From: Methylophilaceae bacterium UBA7525
Lineage (GTDB): Bacteria; Pseudomonadota; Gammaproteobacteria; Burkholderiales; Methylophilaceae
Assembly: GCA_002479405.1 (NCBI GenBank)
Contig: DLMX01000116.1
Location: forward strand, 6,563 to 20,570
Length of the DNA stretch: 14,008 nt
Direction of reading: 5' to 3'
Shown here: one piece after another, positions 6,993 to 13,127 of the stretch
Numbering within the stretch: position 1 is the first letter of the stretch
How the letters are laid out: every line of letters begins with the position of its first letter
Notes under the pieces: model-generated
The model's database searches: none
What the model was told of the DNA's origin: nothing
The model's input: the letters and a program-made list of their open reading frames with translations, nothing else
Translations under genes and position numbers: made by a program

Positions 6993-8266
6993 AGTCATCC
7001 AATCTGGCCGGCGCCAGCGGACTCTTTGGTTTGCCGCGCAAGCAATCCGGCTGGCTGCAGAACCTCGCTCGCAATCTGGTATTAAAGCGTCTGCAAGGCT
7101 TGCAGCACGGCCATCTGCTGATCATTGAGGGCAACAGTCGTCATGGTTTTGGTTCAGCCACGGCTGACGATATTCAGGTGACGATTCATGTCGAGGATCC
7201 GCGCTTTTATGGCGATATCGCCTTTGGCGGCTCAGTCGGTGCCGGCGAAGCCTGGATGCTGGGTTACTGGACCTGCGACAATCTGACCGCGCTGATACGG
7301 CTGATGGTTTTGAACCGGAATGTCATGGACAGTCTGGAAGGCGGCATGGCCTGGCTGGCCAGGCCGGTATTGAAGCTGCTGCATATGATGAACCGCAACA
7401 CGCAGGATGGCAGCCGTCGCAACATCGCCGCCCATTACGATCTCGGCAATGACATGTTCCGTCTGTTTCTCGACCCGACCATGATGTACTCCTCGGCCAT
7501 TTTCGATTCACCGGAAATGACACTGGAGCAGGCCTCGAACAGCAAACTTGAGCGCATCTGCCGCAAGCTGGATCTCAAACCGCAGGATCATGTACTGGAG
7601 ATAGGCACAGGCTGGGGCGGTTTTGCCATTCATGCCGCCAGCCGCTTCGGCTGCCGTGTAACGACGACGACCATCTCGCAGGCGCAGTTCGACCTTGCGA
7701 ACGAACGGGTCAAAGCGGCCGGACTAGACGAAAAAGTAGAAATATTATTAAAAGATTACAGGGACTTGGAAGGACAATTTGATAAACTGGTTTCAATTGA
7801 GATGATCGAAGCCGTGGGGCATCAGTACTTCGATACTTACTTTGCCAAATGCGCCAGCCTGCTGAAACCGGAGGGCATGATGCTGTTGCAGGGCATCACC
7901 ATCGCCGACCAGCGTTATGAATCCGCCAAACAATCCGTGGACTTCATCCAGCGCTATATCTTCCCCGGCAGCTGCATCCCCTCGGTCACCGCCCTGCTCG
8001 ATAGCATCACGCGTGCATCCGACCTGCGCTTGTTCAATCTGGAGGACATAGGCCCGCATTATGCGAGAACACTGGCCGAATGGCGCATGAATTTCTTCAG
8101 GAATATCGATAAAGTACGTGCGCTGGCCTATTCAGAGCAATTCATCCGCATGTGGGAGTTCTACCTGTGCTATTGCGAAGGCGGATTCGAGGAGCGTGCG
8201 CTGGGTGATGTGCACATGCTGCTGGTGAAGCCCGGAAATCGTGCGCCGGCCTTGTTGCCGGGCTGA
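6989..8266 (+). CDS. Cyclopropane-fatty-acyl-phospholipid synthase family methyltransferase
   Basis: This 425-residue SAM-dependent methyltransferase acts on double bonds of phospholipid acyl chains in its family. The N-terminal lipid-binding part includes GSVGAGEAWMLGYW (81-94). The catalytic domain has AAHYDLGNDMFRLFLDP (147-163), YSSAIF (167-172), the SAM loop EIGTGWGG (204-211), EMIEAVGHQY (271-280) and GPHYARTL (355-362). Of the five bicarbonate-pocket residues described for E. coli Cfa, the counterparts of E239, I268 and Y317 are present (E274, I303, Y358). C139 is replaced by S169 and H266 by Q301. The EMIEAVG form is shared with plant-type enzymes and, I believe, UfaM-like methylases that make 11-methyl-branched rather than cyclopropane products. 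It may therefore be a UfaM-type C-methylase. Codons around 7735-7800 are unusually AT-rich. It is the last gene of the operon. Confidence 0.92.
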   Translation: MKSSNLAGASGLFGLPRKQSGWLQNLARNLVLKRLQGLQHGHLLIIEGNSRHGFGSATADDIQVTIHVEDPRFYGDIAFGGSVGAGEAWMLGYWTCDNLTALIRLMVLNRNVMDSLEGGMAWLARPVLKLLHMMNRNTQDGSRRNIAAHYDLGNDMFRLFLDPTMMYSSAIFDSPEMTLEQASNSKLERICRKLDLKPQDHVLEIGTGWGGFAIHAASRFGCRVTTTTISQAQFDLANERVKAAGLDEKVEILLKDYRDLEGQFDKLVSIEMIEAVGHQYFDTYFAKCASLLKPEGMMLLQGITIADQRYESAKQSVDFIQRYIFPGSCIPSVTALLDSITRASDLRLFNLEDIGPHYARTLAEWRMNFFRNIDKVRALAYSEQFIRMWEFYLCYCEGGFEERALGDVHMLLVKPGNRAPALLPG

Positions 8267-8273
8267 AACAGGA

Positions 8274-8822
8274 CTAATCAGGTAGCGACTTGCGGGCGAC
8301 GATACGCTGCAGCATGCAGGGTTTCGGCTGCTCCTGCAAACCCTGCTCGAAAGCCAGGATTTCCAGTCGACCGTGAACCAATTCCAGCAACTCATCGGTC
8401 TTCAGCAGAAAGTCCGGATTGCTCGGCTTACCATAGATTTCCTGCCCCTCCATGAAGGTTTCGCAGACCAGCAATCCATCCGCAGCCAGACTGTCAATAA
8501 AATCATCGAATAACGGCCGATGCAGATAACGGCAAACGACAATGGCATCGAACTGCTGGTTCTCATACGGCCAGCCGTCACGTTCAATATCAGCCACCCG
8601 CGCCGTAATGCCATCGATACCCTGTAGCGTCTGCAAAGCCTCGGCATCGCGATCGACCGCTTCCACCTGAAAGCCCTGTTGTGCCAGCCAGCGCGCATTA
8701 CGGCCCTTGCCTGCCGCCACATCGAGCACCCGGCCATGCGGTCGGATATGCCCGGCATGCGCCTGCAACCAGAGGGACGGCGGTTCGACGAGATCGGTAC
8801 GCAACAAGGTGAAATGCGCCAA
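8274..8822 (-). CDS. Class I SAM-dependent methyltransferase, TehB-like
   Basis: This 182-residue cytosolic methyltransferase has motif I VLDVAAGKGRNARWLA (32-47), an acidic ribose-binding residue D57 in VEAVDRD, and a motif IV region FDAIVVCRYLHRPLF (91-105). The later NPDFLLKTDELLEL (135-148) resembles the TehB/YeaZ-neighbour type of small methyltransferases. The substrate is unknown. The start codon is TTG (complement of 8820-8822), supported by GGAG placed 7 bases upstream on the minus strand and by the absence of a better in-frame start. It converges on the lipid operon with only 7 bases between the two stop codons, and shares a 131-base divergent region with mnmC. It is unlikely to belong to the lipid pathway. 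Confidence 0.85.
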   Translation of the reverse strand: MAHFTLLRTDLVEPPSLWLQAHAGHIRPHGRVLDVAAGKGRNARWLAQQGFQVEAVDRDAEALQTLQGIDGITARVADIERDGWPYENQQFDAIVVCRYLHRPLFDDFIDSLAADGLLVCETFMEGQEIYGKPSNPDFLLKTDELLELVHGRLEILAFEQGLQEQPKPCMLQRIVARKSLPD

Positions 8823-8844
8823 GTCTTAACTCCGGGATGAAAAA

Positions 8845-8884
8845 CTGCAGCCATGCAGGCTGACGAATCCGCATGGCACTGCAG
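8845..8884. repeat. Imperfect inverted repeat in the divergent intergenic region
   Basis: Arms CTGCAGCCATGC (8845-8856) and GCATGG-CA-CTGCAG (8871-8884) pair over 12 bases with a two-base bulge and a 14-base loop. It lies just upstream of the TTG-start methyltransferase and could be an RNA hairpin or an operator. No T-run follows on either strand, so it is not an intrinsic terminator. Confidence 0.5.
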
Positions 8885-8902
8885 AAAATTGATGCTGTGG
8901 AC

Positions 8903-8914
8903 TTCAGACGGCAT
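8903..8914 (-). other. Exact 12-base match to neisserial DNA uptake sequence (AT-DUS)
   Basis: The minus strand reads ATGCCGTCTGAA, identical to the extended 12-mer uptake sequence recognised during transformation by Neisseria through ComP. Only this complete copy was seen in the window, between two divergent genes. Whether it is functional depends on genome-wide enrichment, which cannot be judged here. Confidence 0.55.
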
Positions 8915-8917
8915 GGT

Positions 8918-8923
8918 TACAAT
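8918..8923 (+). promoter_or_regulatory. Candidate -10 element upstream of mnmC
   Basis: TACAAT (5 of 6 matches to TATAAT) lies 30 bases before the mnmC start, in the only intergenic space available for a promoter of mnmC and the glycosyltransferase gene. No convincing -35 sits at 16-18 bases; TTGATG at 8889-8894 is 23 bases away, which is too far. Confidence 0.35.
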
Positions 8924-8953
8924 AGCGGGCTGAAGTCGGCTTGACCACATTTT

Positions 8954-10942
8954 ATGCCAGAAACAGTTTCCACATCCACGGATTCACCCGACACGCCCTC
9001 CAGACCGGCTGCAATACGCTGGCAGGACGGCTTGCCGTTCTCGCAGCAATACGACGACGTCTATTTCTCGCGTGACAACGGCCTGGCCGAGACGCGTCAC
9101 GTCTTTATCCATCACAACCGGCTGGAGGAACGCTGGCCGGCTTTACAGGGCAATCATTTCACCATCGCCGAAACCGGCTTCGGCACCGGTCTCAATTTTC
9201 TCTGCACCTGGCAGCAATGGCTGCAGCAGGCACCCGACCATGCCCGGCTGCATTTCGTCAGCTGCGAAAAACACCCGCTGAGCCCCGCCGACCTGCAACA
9301 GGCCCTGGACATCTGGCCGGAACTCAAAACCTTCAGCGCGCAACTGATCGAGCAATACCACAGCCTGTCCGCCGGCATGCATCGGCTGATATTCGAGCAA
9401 GGCCTCGTCACACTGACACTTTTGATCGGGGATGCCAGCCAGATGATGGCCCAGCTTCACGCCAGTGTCGATGCCTGGTTTCTCGATGGTTTTGCGCCCG
9501 CCAGAAATCCGGACATGTGGCAGCCTGCGCTTTTCAGCCAGATGGCGCGGCTCTCGCACCGGCAGACGACCTTTGCTACCTTCACCTGTGCCGGCATGGT
9601 CAAGCGTGGACTGCAGGAAGCCGGATTCAAGGTGGAGAAAGTCGCCGGCCACGGCCGCAAACGCGAAATGCTCTGCGGTCGCTTTGAAGCGGGGCATGAG
9701 CCAGTGCAATCCCGGTCGCAAAAGGCGCTGGTCATCGGTGCCGGCATCGCCGGTTGTGCCAGCAGCCATGCGTTGGCCATGCGCGGCTGGCAGGTCACGC
9801 TGATCGAGCGTCATGCACAGATCGCGGCCGAAGCCTCAGGCAATCCGGCCGGCATGCTATACCCGCGTCTGGCCATGCAGGACACGGTCATGAGCCGGCT
9901 GGCACTCGGCGGTTTCCTGCATGCCTTGCGCTCGCTGAAGAATCTGGGGCTTACAGATGACAACTACCGGCAATGCGGCTTGCTGCAACTGGCATACGAT
10001 AGCCGCGAGGCCGAGCGCTGCCGCGCCGTAGCGCAACGAGGCCTGCCGGCGGATATCTTGCGCCGGGTCGACGCGGTTGAGGCCGGCCGAATCGCCGGCA
10101 TCCCTCTGAACCAGGATGCTCTGTATTTCCCGCAGGCCGGCTGGGTCAAGCCAGCTGCGCTGTGCGCCGCATTCTCGCGACATCCGAACATCCTCCTGCA
10201 ACTGAGCCGGCAAGTCGTGCGCATCGTCAGACATGAAAACCTGTGGCAGGCATGGGATGGCGAAATGCTGCTGGATGAGGCGCCGGTATTGATCCTGGCC
10301 ACCGCGAACTTCAGTCTGCGCTTCGAACCGACAGCGCATCTGCCGCTACAGCCGGTACGTGGCCAGATTTCGGTCGCCCCGGCTTCGGATTACAGCCGGC
10401 AACTGCAAACCGTGCTCTGTACCGACGGCTACATCAGTCCGGCCATCGATGGCCAACATTGCCTGGGCGCGACCTTCTCGCCGGATGACAGCAGGCTGGA
10501 CATCCGCCGCGAGGACCACATGAGCAACCTGGCCATGCTGAAGCGCATGTCGGCAGAACTGCAGCAAAGCCTGAAAACGGACCTGCTGCAAGGTCGGGCC
10601 GCATTGCGAGTGGCAACACCCGACTACCTGCCACTGGTCGGAGCCATCATGGATGCCCGTGAACTGGCAGCAAATCCGCCCAAGCATTACAGCCGTTCGC
10701 CAGCGCTACCGTATCTTGAAGGCTTGTATATCAACACCGGACATGGCTCCAAGGGTATGAGCCAGACCCCATTGTGTGCAGAACTGCTGGCTTCCGCCAT
10801 CTGTAGCGAACCATTGCCGCTGGACAGCAAGACCGTGGCCGCACTTGACCCCAACCGCTTTTTACTGCGAAAGTTAGGCCTCAAAAACCTGGTCAGGGGA
10901 CTGACCAGCCACGCAGACATTTCTGAAACCGGCACGTCATGA
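8954..10942 (+). CDS. mnmC: Bifunctional tRNA 5-methylaminomethyl-2-thiouridine synthesis protein MnmC
   Basis: This 662-residue fused enzyme (E. coli MnmC is about the same length) performs the last two steps of mnm5s2U34 formation in tRNAs for Lys, Glu and Gln. Its FAD domain removes the carboxymethyl group and its SAM domain methylates the resulting amine. The N-terminal methyltransferase (about 20-245) begins IRWQDGLPFSQQYDDVYFS (21-39) and has the SAM loop ETGFGTGLNFL (73-83) and the signature DAWFLDGFAPARNPDMW (173-189). The C-terminal oxidoreductase has G262-A-G264-I-A-G267, EASGNPAGMLYPRL (293-306), and near its end INTGHGSKGM and ALDPNRF. The first 20 residues are Ser/Thr/Pro-rich and not conserved; the ATG at 8954 lacks a clear Shine-Dalgarno. 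It overlaps the next gene by 4 bases, giving an unusual pairing with a glycosyltransferase. Confidence 0.96.
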   Translation: MPETVSTSTDSPDTPSRPAAIRWQDGLPFSQQYDDVYFSRDNGLAETRHVFIHHNRLEERWPALQGNHFTIAETGFGTGLNFLCTWQQWLQQAPDHARLHFVSCEKHPLSPADLQQALDIWPELKTFSAQLIEQYHSLSAGMHRLIFEQGLVTLTLLIGDASQMMAQLHASVDAWFLDGFAPARNPDMWQPALFSQMARLSHRQTTFATFTCAGMVKRGLQEAGFKVEKVAGHGRKREMLCGRFEAGHEPVQSRSQKALVIGAGIAGCASSHALAMRGWQVTLIERHAQIAAEASGNPAGMLYPRLAMQDTVMSRLALGGFLHALRSLKNLGLTDDNYRQCGLLQLAYDSREAERCRAVAQRGLPADILRRVDAVEAGRIAGIPLNQDALYFPQAGWVKPAALCAAFSRHPNILLQLSRQVVRIVRHENLWQAWDGEMLLDEAPVLILATANFSLRFEPTAHLPLQPVRGQISVAPASDYSRQLQTVLCTDGYISPAIDGQHCLGATFSPDDSRLDIRREDHMSNLAMLKRMSAELQQSLKTDLLQGRAALRVATPDYLPLVGAIMDARELAANPPKHYSRSPALPYLEGLYINTGHGSKGMSQTPLCAELLASAICSEPLPLDSKTVAALDPNRFLLRKLGLKNLVRGLTSHADISETGTS

Positions 10943-13050
10943 CCTCCACCTCCCTGCTGCAAAACGCATTCGAGCATCATCGCAACGGCCAACTGGCGCA
11001 GGCGGAATCCGCCTACCTGCAGTTCATCGCCTGCCAACCGGCTCATGCCGGCGCCCAGCACCTGCTCGGCCTGCTCTACCTGCAATCCGGACGCCCCGCA
11101 CAGGCAGTCGAACAGATCGCCCGCGCACTGAAAACAGAACCGAACAACCCGGACTACCTCAACAATTATGGTGCCGCCCTGCGTGCAAACGGCCAGACCG
11201 AACAGGCCATCAACTGCTACCGCAAGGCCTTGCAGCTGAACCCCAGGGATATCGATCTGCAGAACAACCTGGGCAATGCCTATCTGGAACTGCAGCGCTT
11301 CGAAGAGGCTGCCGGTTGCTACCGGCGAGTGCTGCGAGCCTTGCCGGACAATCCGGATGTACGGAGTGCACTCTGCAATGCGCTGCAGTCCTACGGCTTC
11401 CAGTGCTATGACAAAGGCATGTACCTGCAGGCCGAAGCGGCCTATGAAGAAGTTGTCGGCCTGAACCCTGCGGACGGCGCCAGTTACTACAATCTTGGCA
11501 ATGCACAGCGCGAACTGGGCAAGGCCGAGGCGGCACTGAAAAGTTACCGGCAGGCGCAGAAACTGCTGCCGGATGATGCCGATGTCTACAACAATCTCGG
11601 TAACATACTGCGCGAAACCGGCCAGTTGAAGGAAGCCGTCGCGGCCTATCAGCAGGCACTACAGCTGAACCCGCAGCTTTACCATACCCGCGTGCATCTG
11701 GTGCACCAGAAACAGCATTTTTGCGATTGGGCTGGCCTGGAGCAGGAAGTCGCCATGATTCGCGACTGGGTGAGAACTACGCCACAGGCACAGATATCGC
11801 CTTTCGCCTTTCTGGCGATGCCGGACACCACGGCGCATGAACAACGGCTATGCGCCGATAACTGGGTCAACAACCGTTTCGCACAGCTGTTTACCAGCGC
11901 ACAAGCAAATGATTTTAGCCCCAATCGAAAACATCGCAAACTGCGCATCGGTTATCTTTCCAGCGACTTCCGCCTGCACCCGCTGGCCTTCCTCATCAGC
12001 GAACTGATCGAATGCCATGACCGCACGCAGTTCGAGATCTACGCCTATTCCAATGCTACCGACGACAAAACACCGGAACGCAAGCGCCTGGAAAAAGCCT
12101 TCGACCATTTCATCGACATCCGCAAACTGTCGATTCCGCAAGCCGCCGAGCGCATCAAACAAGACCAGATCGACATCATGGTCGACCTTACCGGCTTCAC
12201 CCAGGCCAGCCGTACCGCGCTGGTAGCGCTGAAGCCCACACCGGTCAGCATCAACTGGTTGGGCTTTCCCGGCACCATGGGAGCCTACAAGGGCACGCCC
12301 CTGTTCGACTACATCCTGACCGATGACTTCGTCACGCCCGGCAGCGAGGATGTTAACTTCGCCGAAACCCCGTTGCGCCTGCCGGTCTGTTACCAACCGA
12401 ACGACCGCAAACGACCGATAGGCAAGCCGACGACCCGCGCAGAAAACGGTCTGCCAGACGACGCCTTTGTCTTCTGCAGCTTCAACCAGACTTTCAAGAT
12501 ACTTCCGCAAGTATTTGATATATGGATGAATATTTTGAAAGAAAGGCCTGCCAGCGTACTTTGGCTGCTTGAATGCAACGCGGTAGCCAAAGAGAACCTG
12601 CAACGCGAGGCAGAAACGCGCGGTGTGGCTGCCGACCGTCTGATTTTCGCGCCGCGCGTGCCGATCGCCGATCACCTGGCACGTCACCAGCTCGCCGACC
12701 TGTTCCTCGACACTCTACCCTACAATGCCCACACCACGGCCAGCGATGCCCTCTGGATGGGCCTGCCATTGCTGACGTGTACCGGCCAGACCTTTGCGAG
12801 TCGTGTCGCAGGCAGCCTGCTGCATGCATTGGGCATGGATGACCTGATAAGCAGCAACCTGGACGACTACCAGCAAAAAGCCCTGCAACTGTCATCGGAT
12901 GGGGATTTGCTTGCATCCATCAAACAGCGCCTGCTGCAAAGCCGTGACAGTGCTCCACTGTTTGATACCTGGCGTTTTGCGCAAGACCTGGAACACTGCT
13001 ATCAAACGGTCTGGCAGCGTTACCTGCAAGAAGGCCAAACACAGCCTTAA
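10939..13050 (+). CDS. TPR-repeat O-GlcNAc-transferase-like glycosyltransferase (GT41/SPINDLY type)
   Basis: This 703-residue protein joins about seven TPR units (roughly 5-250, with an irregular stretch near 141-165) to a GT41 catalytic domain (about 333-695). Catalytic-domain hallmarks are RIGYLSSDFRLHPLAF (336-350) with H347 at the position of the human OGT catalytic histidine, FNQTFK (515-520) with K520 matching the UDP-binding lysine, and DTLPYNAHTTASDALWMGLP (591-610) with H598. TCTGQTFASRVAGSLL follows at 613-628. It should transfer a sugar from a nucleotide donor to Ser/Thr (or Asn, as in the GT41 N-glycosyltransferases) of proteins recognised by the TPRs; donor and target are unknown. 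No signal peptide is present, so it is cytosolic. The start overlaps the mnmC stop by ATGA, with no clear Shine-Dalgarno. An AT-rich codon patch lies at about 12491-12545. Confidence 0.93.
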   Translation: MTSTSLLQNAFEHHRNGQLAQAESAYLQFIACQPAHAGAQHLLGLLYLQSGRPAQAVEQIARALKTEPNNPDYLNNYGAALRANGQTEQAINCYRKALQLNPRDIDLQNNLGNAYLELQRFEEAAGCYRRVLRALPDNPDVRSALCNALQSYGFQCYDKGMYLQAEAAYEEVVGLNPADGASYYNLGNAQRELGKAEAALKSYRQAQKLLPDDADVYNNLGNILRETGQLKEAVAAYQQALQLNPQLYHTRVHLVHQKQHFCDWAGLEQEVAMIRDWVRTTPQAQISPFAFLAMPDTTAHEQRLCADNWVNNRFAQLFTSAQANDFSPNRKHRKLRIGYLSSDFRLHPLAFLISELIECHDRTQFEIYAYSNATDDKTPERKRLEKAFDHFIDIRKLSIPQAAERIKQDQIDIMVDLTGFTQASRTALVALKPTPVSINWLGFPGTMGAYKGTPLFDYILTDDFVTPGSEDVNFAETPLRLPVCYQPNDRKRPIGKPTTRAENGLPDDAFVFCSFNQTFKILPQVFDIWMNILKERPASVLWLLECNAVAKENLQREAETRGVAADRLIFAPRVPIADHLARHQLADLFLDTLPYNAHTTASDALWMGLPLLTCTGQTFASRVAGSLLHALGMDDLISSNLDDYQQKALQLSSDGDLLASIKQRLLQSRDSAPLFDTWRFAQDLEHCYQTVWQRYLQEGQTQP

Positions 13051-13115
13051 GCGCTTATGTTAAAGTAATTTCCCATCAGAGCTGTCAAAATAACAATCAA
13101 ATAAAACAAACATCC

Positions 13116-13122
13116 GAAGAGA
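13116..13122 (+). promoter_or_regulatory. Shine-Dalgarno for pilU
   Basis: GAAGAGA sits 5 bases before the ATG at 13128 and fixes that start. The rest of the 77-base leader (13051-13127) is A-rich; no promoter in it is convincing enough to call. Confidence 0.5.
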
Positions 13123-13127
13123 TCAAT

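Larger units (their letters stand above)
8900..8937. repeat. 8-bp perfect inverted repeat flanking the putative mnmC -10
   Basis: GACTTCAG (8900-8907) and CTGAAGTC (8930-8937) are exact inverted copies separated by 22 bases. The candidate -10 box lies between them and the left copy overlaps the uptake-like 12-mer. They could be paired operator half-sites or a chance match. Confidence 0.4.

Noticed and set aside
8246..8261. Small hairpin CCGGC/GCCGG near the end of the CFA-family gene
   Set aside because: Only five base pairs, inside the coding region, and no T-run follows, so it is not a credible terminator.
10939..11690. Repeated DNA suggesting a tandem repeat array
   Set aside because: The periodicity is the 34-residue TPR at protein level; the DNA copies are too divergent to be a recent repeat.
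11848..12687. Long minus-strand open frame opposite the glycosyltransferase
   Set aside because: It is a shadow of a well-supported gene in GC-rich DNA and its product has no recognisable domain.
13048..13057. Palindrome TAAGCGCTTA spanning the glycosyltransferase stop codon
   Set aside because: Ten bases with no loop and no T-run; chance occurrence is reasonable.
13060..13110. Possible promoter boxes in the A-rich leader of pilU
   Set aside because: CTGTCA at 13082 and several A-rich hexamers were considered, but none gives a -35/-10 pair at 16-18 bases.
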